A stretch of DNA of 32,541 bases. Source: JANLQX01 sp031368215. Lineage in GTDB: Bacteria > Actinomycetota > Acidimicrobiia > Acidimicrobiales > JANYDT01. The notes beneath the pieces were generated by a model. That model was not told the DNA's origin and ran no database searches. It was given only the letters and a program-made list of their open reading frames with translations. The DNA is taken from positions 1-32,541 of the forward strand of contig JANLRD010000043.1 of assembly GCA_031368215.1 (NCBI GenBank). Reading direction: 5' to 3'. Positions 17,972 to 26,962 of this stretch are shown here, one piece after another. The first letter of the stretch is position 1. Each line of letters opens with the position of its first letter. Made by a program: the position numbers and the translations under genes.

Positions 17972-18429
17972 CGCTGATGCCGGGCACGGTGGGCGAACGC
18001 CTTGGTGACGCCCCACCGCAGACCAGCTTCATGCACCGAAGGGCCGAGATCGGAGAACGCGCGGGGGGCAACGGCGAACACGTCGTCAGGCTGCGCGGCG
18101 ACGTCGGCAGGGTCGCGTTGGACGGCTGCAATCCCATGCACACGAAGCATCTCGGTCAACGGGAGATGCGCCTGACGAAGAATCGTGAGCGGAGTCCCGC
18201 GCTGCGAGTCGACATCGGCGGCGAGGAGCGCCGCCAGACGCGGTGCAACGATCTTCGCCATCTCCTCACCGGCCCTTCGGCCCTCCTCCGCGAGGGTCGT
18301 ACCTCCGAGACGAACCGCCTGCGATTCGGCAAAGGAACCGAGCGCGTCGAGAATCGCCTCCCCGAGGGCCAGGCCGGCTTCGGCCAGCAACTCATCCGGA
18401 GTGCGGCCCTCGCGCTGATCGTCGCTCAC
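17968..18429 (-). CDS. Conserved-looking hypothetical protein
   Basis: The protein is about 153 residues from the GTG at 18429 (VSDDQREGRTPDELL). It is predicted mostly helical: LAEAGLALGEAILDALGSFA, then EEGRRAGEEMAKIVAPRLAA, with a later HLPLTEMLRVHGI segment. There is no signal peptide, membrane span or catalytic motif that I can identify. The start avoids overlap with the divergent DUF427 gene, which begins 39 bp away. Its last four bases overlap the end of the HxlR pseudogene on the opposite strand. Function unknown; coding is supported by strong GC-rich third positions and tight fit between neighbours. Confidence 0.6.
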   Translation of the reverse strand: MSDDQREGRTPDELLAEAGLALGEAILDALGSFAESQAVRLGGTTLAEEGRRAGEEMAKIVAPRLAALLAADVDSQRGTPLTILRQAHLPLTEMLRVHGIAAVQRDPADVAAQPDDVFAVAPRAFSDLGPSVHEAGLRWGVTKAFAHRARHQR

Positions 18430-18468
18430 GAGTCCACGTTTGCACACCTTCGCTGGCATGCTCGGTGG

Positions 18469-18969
18469 ATGCATCGACCTCCGAGGATCGAACCCGGCCC
18501 CGGACAGGAGTCCGTCTGGGACTATCCACGCCCGCCCCGCGTCGAACCGTCCGACGAACTCGTCGAAGTCGTGTTCGGTGGCGTGCTCATCGCTTCAACG
18601 CGCCGATCGCTCCGGGTTCTCGAGACCAGCCACCCGCCGGCGTACTACCTCCCCATGGACGACGTGTCGGCCGAGCACATACGACCGAGTGGCACCCGAC
18701 CGACCTTCTGCGAGTGGAAAGGCCTCGCCACCTACTTCACCCTCGTCGCCGGAGGATTGGTCGACAGGGACTGCGCGTGGACCTACACCAACCCCACCAA
18801 GGGGTTCGAGGCAATCGCAAACCACCTCGCGCTCTACCCGGGCCGCATGGACGAGTGCCGGGTCAACGGCGAGATCGTGGTCGCCCAGGAAGGCGGTTTC
18901 TACGGCGGTTGGATCACCAGCCGGGTGGTCGGGCCGTTCAAGGGCGCATCCGGAACCTGGGGCTGGTGA
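18469..18969 (+). CDS. DUF427 domain protein
   Basis: This 166-residue protein is a DUF427 member: the core ESVWDYPRPPRVEPSDELVE, VFGGVLIASTRRSLRVLETS, HPPAYYLPMDDV, FCEWKGLATYFTL, AWTYTNPTKGFEAIANHLAL and YPGRMDECRVNGE is well conserved, and the usual ending with GGFYGGWITSRVVGPFKG is present. The fold is a small beta-rich barrel; biochemical role is unknown. ATG at 18469 is used because the conserved region begins shortly after. The stop overlaps by four bases (GTGA) with the start proposed for the next gene, so translation of the lipoprotein may be coupled to it. Confidence 0.88.
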   Translation: MHRPPRIEPGPGQESVWDYPRPPRVEPSDELVEVVFGGVLIASTRRSLRVLETSHPPAYYLPMDDVSAEHIRPSGTRPTFCEWKGLATYFTLVAGGLVDRDCAWTYTNPTKGFEAIANHLALYPGRMDECRVNGEIVVAQEGGFYGGWITSRVVGPFKGASGTWGW

Positions 18970-20279
18970 AGCGAGAGCGCCCACCATCGTACGGACGTGG
19001 CAGGGCATGGAGACGGGTCAGCCGAAGCGATTCCCGCGAGGTCGGTAGGCTCCCTCGGATCCAAAGGTCGCTGTCACCTCGCTCTCCGTGCATCGCCGTA
19101 TTCGTGGCGCTCGCCGGACTGCTGTCGGCCATGACCGGTTGCACCTCAACGTCGGGGTCGGCGTCGACCGCGATCACCCCGGCCCCGCCGACCACCCTGC
19201 GACCCACGACGACCCGGCCGACCATCACGAGGAACGCAACCATCGTGCTCGTCGTGCCGACCAGCGGACCACTCGAAGGGCTCGGCACGGAAGCCCGCGA
19301 GGGCCTCGACCTCGCCATCCGACACGCCATCGAAGACGGCAGGCTTCCCGCCGACATGAACATCCGCGTGCGGGTGCTCGATGAGAGCGCCCGCACCTTC
19401 TCCCGTGCGGTCGATCGCGTCGTGCGGTCAGACGACGTCATCGCTGTCACGGGAGGTCTCCTCGAGTCGACCGAAGACGTGCTCGCCCCGCTTGCCCGGC
19501 GTCGCAAGGTCGAGCTGTTCACCTTCACCTGGGGAACGGGAAAGGAACCGACCTCCTCGGTGCGTTTCGGCCCGTCGAAGACGAGCCTTTCAGACGAGGC
19601 AGCGCGCTATATCGTCACCGCCAACCCGAACGTCGCGTCGATCGCCATCGTCGCCACCCCCGGTGCGGCCGGATCGGTAACCATGCGCGATGCCATCGCG
19701 GCGAAGCTCGCACCAGTCGATGCGGCGTCAACCAGCAGACCGGTTGTCACGACCAACGAACCCGCAGACACCGCGCTGCTGGAACACGTCCCGATCATCG
19801 TGACCGGCGACGGGGACGCCTCATTCGAACGATACGCGCGCCTACGGATCACCCCCTCGGCCGAGCCACCATCCCTCGTCGTCCCCGGCGACGCCCTCGG
19901 GTGCCGCACAGCGCCCTTCGGGCTTGCCGAAGGGACGCGATGCGTCTCTCGCGGTTCGTGGCAGCGAAGCGGCCGGTCGGCCGTGGCGTTCCGTGAGGAC
20001 ACCGCGGCAGCCGCGATCAGACCGTCGTGGGCAACCGTCGTCGCCTACGACGTCGGCTCGCTCATCGCTCGCATCGCCGGCCCGACCCTTCTTCCCCGCA
20101 AGGCCGCCCCCGCAGTCGCCCGAACCGCCCTGCTCGACACGAAATCCACGTCTGCATACGCGACGTTCACCGGGGTGAGCGGGCGCCTCATGCCGGGTGA
20201 CGGCTTCGTCGACAACGCCCAGGTCCTGCGGGCGGAGGGCGACGTCTGGATCGCCGACCCCCTCGGCACTACCGGGTGA
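18966..20279 (+). CDS. Periplasmic-binding-type lipoprotein (branched-chain amino-acid receptor-like)
   Basis: The product of about 437 residues starts at a GTG that overlaps the DUF427 stop. A hydrophobic helix (CIAVFVALAGLLSA) ends in the lipobox-like LSAMTGC, so the mature protein would be lipid-anchored at Cys about residue 58 on the outer face of the membrane. A Thr/Pro-rich linker follows. The rest has the ABC-transporter receptor pattern: IVLVVPTSGPLEGLG, then EAREGLDLAIRHAIEDG, IAVTGGLLESTEDVLAPLAR and FTFTWGTGKEP, as in type I periplasmic-binding proteins. No permease genes are adjacent, so it may be a sensor or orphan receptor. The unusually long 40-residue stretch before the helix means a later start is possible, but no good in-frame start was found. 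It converges with and overlaps hemQ by 11 bp. Confidence 0.68.
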   Translation: MKRERPPSYGRGRAWRRVSRSDSREVGRLPRIQRSLSPRSPCIAVFVALAGLLSAMTGCTSTSGSASTAITPAPPTTLRPTTTRPTITRNATIVLVVPTSGPLEGLGTEAREGLDLAIRHAIEDGRLPADMNIRVRVLDESARTFSRAVDRVVRSDDVIAVTGGLLESTEDVLAPLARRRKVELFTFTWGTGKEPTSSVRFGPSKTSLSDEAARYIVTANPNVASIAIVATPGAAGSVTMRDAIAAKLAPVDAASTSRPVVTTNEPADTALLEHVPIIVTGDGDASFERYARLRITPSAEPPSLVVPGDALGCRTAPFGLAEGTRCVSRGSWQRSGRSAVAFREDTAAAAIRPSWATVVAYDVGSLIARIAGPTLLPRKAAPAVARTALLDTKSTSAYATFTGVSGRLMPGDGFVDNAQVLRAEGDVWIADPLGTTG

Positions 20280-20961
20280 GCTCGCCGAACACCACTTCCG
20301 GCGCGTCGACCATCCCGGAGATGAACGGACCGAATTCGCCGTAGAGCGCGGATGCCTCATCGAAACGCATCGTGTACACGACTTCTTTCAGGTCTGCCGG
20401 ATCGTGGGCGAACAGCGTGACGCCCCATTCGTAATCATCGACGCCGGTCGACCCGGTCACGAACTGGGAGATGCGTCCGGCAAACGTGCGACCCGACTTG
20501 CCGTGATCGTGCATCAGCCGGTTCCGGTCGTCGAATGGGAGCGTGAACCAGTTGGCATCATCGGCGCCCACTCCGCGGCGCTTCGACATGGGGTAGAAGC
20601 ACACGGCGCGCATGCCCTCAGGAGGCATCGTGCCCGGGTACAGGCGGGGCCGGGTCATCGCCTCGGGCGCACCCTTCGCATATTCGGAGACCTCCGTGAA
20701 GGAAACATAGGAGTCGACCAGGAGCAGCCCGGCGCGGCCCAGTTCCGTCTGGAGCCGGCGAAGACGCCAAAGATCGGGGCCGACGACCATCGTGCCAACG
20801 TCGGCCTTGTGTCCGAGCGTGGCGAACGTGATCACCTGGTGATCGTCGGCGATGCACGACTTGACCGCCGACGTGGCCGCCTCGGCGTCGGTCGTTGGCG
20901 TGATCTTCCAGAACAGGTGGAGAACTCCCCAACCAACCTTCGGTGATAGCGGCTCAGTCAT
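20269..20961 (-). CDS. hemQ: Coproheme decarboxylase HemQ (chlorite dismutase family)
   Basis: This 230-residue protein belongs to the chlorite-dismutase-like superfamily, in its actinobacterial HemQ/ChdC branch. It decarboxylates coproheme III to heme b in the coproporphyrin-dependent heme pathway. Supporting motifs are FYPMSKRRG (with the Tyr/Lys region that handles the propionates), DDRNRLMHDHGKSGRTF (proximal-His region) and DDYEWGVTLFAHDPADLKEV before the final helices. Start ATG at 20961 is chosen because conserved sequence begins at EPLSPKVGWGVLHLFW; the frame is open further upstream but overlaps the SpoIID gene. The rest of the heme pathway is not in this window. The gene is divergent from the SpoIID gene by about 104 bp. 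Confidence 0.92.
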   Translation of the reverse strand: MTEPLSPKVGWGVLHLFWKITPTTDAEAATSAVKSCIADDHQVITFATLGHKADVGTMVVGPDLWRLRRLQTELGRAGLLLVDSYVSFTEVSEYAKGAPEAMTRPRLYPGTMPPEGMRAVCFYPMSKRRGVGADDANWFTLPFDDRNRLMHDHGKSGRTFAGRISQFVTGSTGVDDYEWGVTLFAHDPADLKEVVYTMRFDEASALYGEFGPFISGMVDAPEVVFGELTR

Positions 20962-21065
20962 GGCAACCAGCGTAGGGGCCACCGATCGCTGCATCGTCGG
21001 TGCCGCCGAAGCCACCGGTACCGAATGCGTGCGCGGGCCTGCCCGACCAGCGCGAAACTTGACCC

Positions 21066-22982
21066 GTGGTCGGGCGAGCATGGACGTGGGCCGGGATCGT
21101 CGCCATAACCGTTGCCATCGCCATACCGCTGACAACCACGACGGCGACGGCCAACTCCGTGGAACGGTCATCCGGGACCTCCACGGTCGCTGCTCCCGCC
21201 GGATCGAATGGCCGATGGGTGACGATCGTCGGTAGAGGTTTCGGTCACGGTGTCGGCATGGCCCAAGACGGCGCCTACTGGATGGGACGCCAGGGCCGCT
21301 CGGCCGCGGAGATCCTGCGACACTTCTACCCGGGCACGGCACTCGGCGCGCGAAGCGGCGACATTCGGGTTCCGCTCGGCGGATCGGGATCCGTGACCCT
21401 CGTGCTCGGCGAGGGCGGGACAGTCGCCGGGCGACGCGTCGCCCCGGGCAGCTCGGTGACCGTGCGGCCGGCCGACGGGGCGCTCGTCGCAACGATCAGC
21501 GCACCACCGGAACCGCCCGCCAAGGCGTCGCGCTCGCCGGCACCGGCTCTGGCGATGGAGCCGATCTCGTTCCGTTTGCAGACGCCGACCGCTCCCGGCG
21601 AAAGCCCCACTTCGACGCCGGTCATCGCACCGGCACTCCCGCCCCCGACTCCCGTGCCCACGGCCGCGCCGTCAACGGTGGAACCATCGGCGGCCGCCAT
21701 CTTCCTGCCGGGCATCTTCCCCTACGAACCTCCCCCGCCGTCACCCGAACCCGTTCCGGTCGCACCGTCGTCCGAGGTGCCGGCCCAGCCGATCACCAGC
21801 GACGCCGAAGAAGGGGCCTCGCCTCCAGCCTCCGGAACCCCTTCCGCGGGAATGCCCACTACCGTGCGCGGTGACCCGCTTCTCGTCGTCGCCCCCGACG
21901 ATGGCACCGTGACGTACGCCGGTAACCGCTACCGGGGTGCGTTCGAGCTGCGGGCCCAGGGCGGTGTTCGTGTCGTGAACGAACTCGACGTCGAGCAGTA
22001 CCTGCGAGGCATGGGCGAGGTCACCGACCCGAGATGGCCGGCCGCGGCGCTCCAAGCGCAGGCAGTCGCCGCGCGGACCTACGCATTCCGCACCATGGCC
22101 TCGGCAGGCGAAGTGTGTCCGACGCAGCGCTGCCAGGTGTACATCGGCGTTCGCGGCGAGTACAGCGCGATGGATGACGCCGTCACGGCAACCCGAGGCA
22201 AGGTTGTCACCTACGACAAGGACAAGCTTGCGGTCACGTTCTACTCCGCCAGCGGCGGAGGAACGATCGCGACGCCGCAGGAGGCCTTCGGGGGATCCGG
22301 CGATTTCCCCTACCTGCAGTCCGGCACGTACCCCACCGGGGATCTCAAGTCGTGGGTGGTGACCATGCCGATCGAGGAGATCGGACGACGAGTCGGCTAC
22401 CGCGGCAATGCGTCACGCGTCGAGGTGACCAAGGTCGGTCCGTCCGGACGCGCCACCCAGGTCACCGTGAGCGGCGACGGCACCGACTTGACGATCGATG
22501 GACCGCGATTCGACGCCGCACTCGGCCTGCGCTCGACGCTGTTCACCCTGCAGCAGTCGGATAGTCCCGCGATTGCGGGCCTGGGCGACGTCGAGGTGCT
22601 CAGCCCCTCCGAGTCGGCTGGCACATCGGGCGACGGCAACGCGACAGCCGTGTTCGCCCAGACCGGCGTCTTCGAAACGCGGAGATTGCCCGAAACGTCC
22701 CGTTCGTCGGTCGATGCCACAGGTTCGAACAGGTCAGCGGCATCGCCCGAGTCGTCTTCGCCGACGGGGGACGAACCGAGCACCGCCGCATCTACGGCAT
22801 CGGGCCGCCGCCCTACGAATGCATCCTCGGCGCAAAGAGCCACGACGCGCGCCGGGCAGACTCAGCAGAGTGATGTGGTATTCATAGGCGCGCTTACGGC
22901 AGTGGGAGCGACAGCGCTCGCCGGCGCTCGGCGCGTCCTTTGGACGCGACGGCGACGGCGACAGCTCAAATCACCGCGTTGA
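21066..22982 (+). CDS. SpoIID/LytB-domain secreted protein with rearranged motif order
   Basis: This 638-residue protein has an N-terminal hydrophobic segment, then GRGFGHGVGMAQDGA at 56-70 and ILRHFYPGTALG, motifs that in Bacillus SpoIID lie at the C terminus. About 130 residues of Pro/Ala/Ser-rich linker follow. The SpoIID core comes after it: RVVNELDVEQYLRGMGEV, WPAAALQAQAVAARTYAF (the Glu before it is the likely lytic-transglycosylase acid) and FYSASGGGT, then a disordered Ser/Thr-rich region and one hydrophobic helix near the C terminus followed by Arg. The family cleaves peptidoglycan glycan strands stripped of peptide; N-terminal placement of the GHG motif also occurs in other actinobacterial members. 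Start is GTG. It ends 17 bp inside the convergent gene. Confidence 0.8.
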   Translation: MVGRAWTWAGIVAITVAIAIPLTTTTATANSVERSSGTSTVAAPAGSNGRWVTIVGRGFGHGVGMAQDGAYWMGRQGRSAAEILRHFYPGTALGARSGDIRVPLGGSGSVTLVLGEGGTVAGRRVAPGSSVTVRPADGALVATISAPPEPPAKASRSPAPALAMEPISFRLQTPTAPGESPTSTPVIAPALPPPTPVPTAAPSTVEPSAAAIFLPGIFPYEPPPPSPEPVPVAPSSEVPAQPITSDAEEGASPPASGTPSAGMPTTVRGDPLLVVAPDDGTVTYAGNRYRGAFELRAQGGVRVVNELDVEQYLRGMGEVTDPRWPAAALQAQAVAARTYAFRTMASAGEVCPTQRCQVYIGVRGEYSAMDDAVTATRGKVVTYDKDKLAVTFYSASGGGTIATPQEAFGGSGDFPYLQSGTYPTGDLKSWVVTMPIEEIGRRVGYRGNASRVEVTKVGPSGRATQVTVSGDGTDLTIDGPRFDAALGLRSTLFTLQQSDSPAIAGLGDVEVLSPSESAGTSGDGNATAVFAQTGVFETRRLPETSRSSVDATGSNRSAASPESSSPTGDEPSTAASTASGRRPTNASSAQRATTRAGQTQQSDVVFIGALTAVGATALAGARRVLWTRRRRRQLKSPR

Positions 22983-23871
22983 CCTGCACCGGAAAGGCGA
23001 TCAACACCGTGTAGCCGTTGAGCGCGACGCTCACCGTTGGCTGGTAGAAACCAGAGACAGCGGTCGATGATGCCGAGAAGCTGACGTCGAACGACGAACC
23101 CGTGACCGACGTCTGGGAAACACCGAGCGCGAGTCCCAGGGGCACCGTGCCCGCGCTGACAATCGCTGCGCCGGAGACGCCTGGGAGCCGGTTCAGGTTC
23201 ACGCGATATGCCACGAAGGTCGTGCTACCAGGGAAGATCGGACCGGGAAGGAGCACGTCGGCTGTCGGTGAGAAGGACTGCTGGGCTCCCGGAGCAACCG
23301 TTGTCGCAACAGCCGCCGTCGTGTCGACCACGAGCTCCAGAGCCAGGGTGGCTGACGCTCCCCCGCCGATGGCGGTGACGAGAAACGGCTGGTACCCACC
23401 GGGCGTGATGCCGACCGTCGTGGTCAGCGTCATCGTCGTCGTCGACGTTGTCGGGTTCGTGGCGAGAACCGCACGAACACCGGCGGGAAGCCCGCTCACG
23501 CTCAACGTCGTCGGTTCGGCGGAGCGTGACTTCGCAGTGAGCACAAAGGTTGCGCTTCCGCCGGGTACTGCGAGCCGGCGAGGAAAGTCACTCGTGATCG
23601 TGAGCGCCGCCGCTGCCACCGTGGTGGGCGGCGCAGTGGTCGCCACCGCAGCAGTGGTCGGTGGGAGCGGCTGAGGCGCCGGTGCCGTGGTCGGAGGTAG
23701 TGGGATGACCTTCGTTGCAACCGGCCGCTTCACGGTTCGCTTGACGGTTCGCTTCTTGGTCGCCGCGTCCGCCGATGGCACCGCAAGCAACCCCACCACG
23801 ACCGCGGCGACGACTCCGGCTTGCAGGAGACGGGCACGTGAACGGACAGGGGAACTCACCAGAGTGGTCAT
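22966..23871 (-). CDS. Secreted Thr/Pro-rich protein of unknown function
   Basis: This 301-residue protein has a signal peptide (LLQAGVVAAVVVGLLAVPSADAA, cleavage near residue 36), then a Lys-rich patch (KKRTVKRTVKRP) and a Pro/Thr linker, and a C-terminal beta-rich region of about 200 residues (TITSDFPRRLAVPGGSATFV, TLSVSGLPAGVRAVL, VSGAAIVSAGTVPLGLALG). The domain pattern suggests Ig-like folding and extracellular location. It shares layout with the next gene on the same strand (signal, KR-rich patch, Thr linker, beta domain with LPxG motifs), so the two appear to be related paralogs. No enzymatic motif. Function unknown. Confidence 0.7.
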   Translation of the reverse strand: MTTLVSSPVRSRARLLQAGVVAAVVVGLLAVPSADAATKKRTVKRTVKRPVATKVIPLPPTTAPAPQPLPPTTAAVATTAPPTTVAAAALTITSDFPRRLAVPGGSATFVLTAKSRSAEPTTLSVSGLPAGVRAVLATNPTTSTTTMTLTTTVGITPGGYQPFLVTAIGGGASATLALELVVDTTAAVATTVAPGAQQSFSPTADVLLPGPIFPGSTTFVAYRVNLNRLPGVSGAAIVSAGTVPLGLALGVSQTSVTGSSFDVSFSASSTAVSGFYQPTVSVALNGYTVLIAFPVQVNAVI

Positions 23872-23967
23872 CCCCTCTACCGTATGCGAACGAACGATCC
23901 AGCGTCACCCTCTTGGGGTTGCGGGGTCCGGGATGCGTGTGCGAACGAGTTCGGTCGGCAGGAATCC

Positions 23968-25011
23968 TCAGCCGATGACGAGCGGGACTTCGCCGGATTT
24001 CTTCAGACCCTTCGAAACGCCGGTGACGGTGAACGTGTAGCGACCCGCACGCATCGGCACGGTTGAACTCAGCCAGAGCACCGTCTTCTTCGTGCTGATC
24101 TTCTCCGAGAAGCCGAACCACACACCGTCGGGCAGCCCGGACACGAAGTACTCGATCGAACCGTTGTATCCGGTGTCGTAGATCGGCTCGATGTCGTACT
24201 GCACCTGCCCGCCCGTGACCAACGTCTTTCCCTCACCGGTGACGCGGAAACCGAACGACGGTGCGAGGCCCGACGTGTCGATCGTCGTCGTCGTGGTCGA
24301 CGTGGTCGACGTGGTCGTGGACCCCGGGAGAGGTGTCACCCGAAGGACCATGGTCGCCCACGCCTGGGCGCCGGCGAACGATCCGACGACGCGCAACGGA
24401 TAGTCCGCGGCAATCGCGTCTGCGGGGACCGCGATCCGCAGCACGGCAAGGCCCGTCGCCGGATTGGGACTCAACGTGGCACCCATTCCGCCCGGAAGCC
24501 CGACAAGGCTCAGCGCAATGGGATTCGACGCCCCGCGTTGGGCGACCACGATGGAGAACGTCACGGTCGTTCCGGCCACGGCGTCGACCCGCTCATTGAC
24601 TGCGATCACGTCGAACGGCGCCACGACAAGCTGCGGCACCGTGGTCGTCGACGTCGACGTCGACGTCGAAGTCGTGGGCGCCGACGTGGTCGATGTGGCG
24701 GCAGTCGGCAGCGGTGCGGACGGGATTGTGGTCGTGAGGGGCGGGGCCGTAATGGTGACTCCGGCGACCTGGGTCGGCACGAATCGCACCGTTGTCCGGG
24801 TGGTCTTCCTCGTGGTCCCGGTCACCCGTTTCACCGTGGTCTTCGTCGTGCGCTTCACCGAGGTCGATGTCTTGCTAGCGGCCGAAGCACCGGGCACACC
24901 CGATGGGAAAGTCAGGAGAAACGTGCACACCGACACGGCGGTGAGCACCGGGACAACTCGGCGGCTGATGACGCTGGAGGGGAGAAAGCGACGTAGATCC
25001 ACGCACACCAT
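23968..25011 (-). CDS. Secreted Thr-rich protein, paralog of the neighbouring gene
   Basis: The protein of about 347 residues from ATG 25011 has a signal peptide (VVPVLTAVSVCTFLLTF), a Lys/Arg/Thr-rich patch (TSVKRTTKTTVKRVTGTTRK), Thr/Ser repeats (encoded partly by a GTCGAC hexamer run at 24647-24670) and two beta-rich segments: LSLVGLPGGMGATLSPNPAT and a C-terminal YTFTVTGVSKGLKKSG. It mirrors the downstream gene in domain order, so duplication is likely. Second Thr linkers (TTTSTTSTTTTTI) join the two domains. Extracellular location inferred; function unknown. In-frame sequence extends to 25071, but the ATG at 25011 gives a standard signal peptide. Confidence 0.68.
   Translation of the reverse strand: MVCVDLRRFLPSSVISRRVVPVLTAVSVCTFLLTFPSGVPGASAASKTSTSVKRTTKTTVKRVTGTTRKTTRTTVRFVPTQVAGVTITAPPLTTTIPSAPLPTAATSTTSAPTTSTSTSTSTTTVPQLVVAPFDVIAVNERVDAVAGTTVTFSIVVAQRGASNPIALSLVGLPGGMGATLSPNPATGLAVLRIAVPADAIAADYPLRVVGSFAGAQAWATMVLRVTPLPGSTTTSTTSTTTTTIDTSGLAPSFGFRVTGEGKTLVTGGQVQYDIEPIYDTGYNGSIEYFVSGLPDGVWFGFSEKISTKKTVLWLSSTVPMRAGRYTFTVTGVSKGLKKSGEVPLVIG
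24647..24670. repeat. Tandem GTCGAC hexamer, about four copies
   Basis: Four GTCGAC units (the last imperfect) within the Thr/Ser linker of the secreted protein; a similar 9-bp GTGGTCGAC run lies at 24293-24317. Both encode Ser/Thr repeats and could vary in copy number without changing frame. Confidence 0.6.
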
Positions 25012-25097
25012 GGTCCCGCGAACTCGAGCCGATTCGTCGGATTGCCCTATGTGCGCGTAGCGCCTTGGCAAGGGCGATCGACCTTCCGGAAACGAGA

Positions 25098-25127
25098 ACC
25101 GCCGCCGTCTCGGAAGACGGCGGCGGT
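25098..25127 (-). terminator. Strong hairpin, probable groEL terminator
   Basis: A perfect 12-bp stem (ACCGCCGCCGTC with GACGGCGGCGGT) around a six-base loop lies 43-72 bp past the groEL stop. The T-rich run after it on the minus strand is weak (TCTCGTTT), as is common in high-GC actinobacteria. Confidence 0.6.
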
Positions 25128-25169
25128 CGCAGGTTTTGGAACTGCAGGCCGGTTCGCTCCGGCCGGCGG

Positions 25170-26795
<1,626 letters not shown>

Positions 26796-26874
26796 GTTCG
26801 TCTCCTTTGAGAAGTACGGGTGAGGGGATCGAGGCGGCAAGGGACCAGACCACCACCCGGAGGATGGAAAGGTC

Positions 26875-26899
26875 TGGCACTCACGGCCTGTGAGTGCCA
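26875..26899 (-). promoter_or_regulatory. CIRCE element (HrcA operator), proximal
   Basis: TGGCACTC and GAGTGCCA form perfect 8-bp arms separated by exactly nine bases, matching the CIRCE layout of chaperonin genes. It lies about 80 bp upstream of the groEL start. HrcA is not in this window; regulation is inferred from the known family. Confidence 0.88.
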
Positions 26900-26924
26900 A
26901 CTCTACTCGCTCGCCGCGCGTTCG

Positions 26925-26951
26925 TTGGCAGACGACACCGTCGAGTGCCAA
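26925..26951 (-). promoter_or_regulatory. Second CIRCE-like element, distal and degenerate
   Basis: TTGGCAGAC and GAGTGCCAA are also spaced nine bases apart. The right arm is canonical and the left arm mismatches at two positions. Its centre is 51 bp from the first element, and the groEL promoter most likely lies between or over the pair. Confidence 0.65.
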
Positions 26952-26962
26952 CAAGGCAGAGC

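Noticed and set aside
20962..21492. Longer N terminus for HemQ
   Set aside because: The open frame extends to 21492 but overlaps the divergent SpoIID gene and lacks HemQ homology before ATG 20961.
22670..22720. LPETS in the SpoIID protein as a sortase signal
   Set aside because: The membrane helix lies some 60-70 residues further on, not directly after the motif, so a sorting signal is unlikely.
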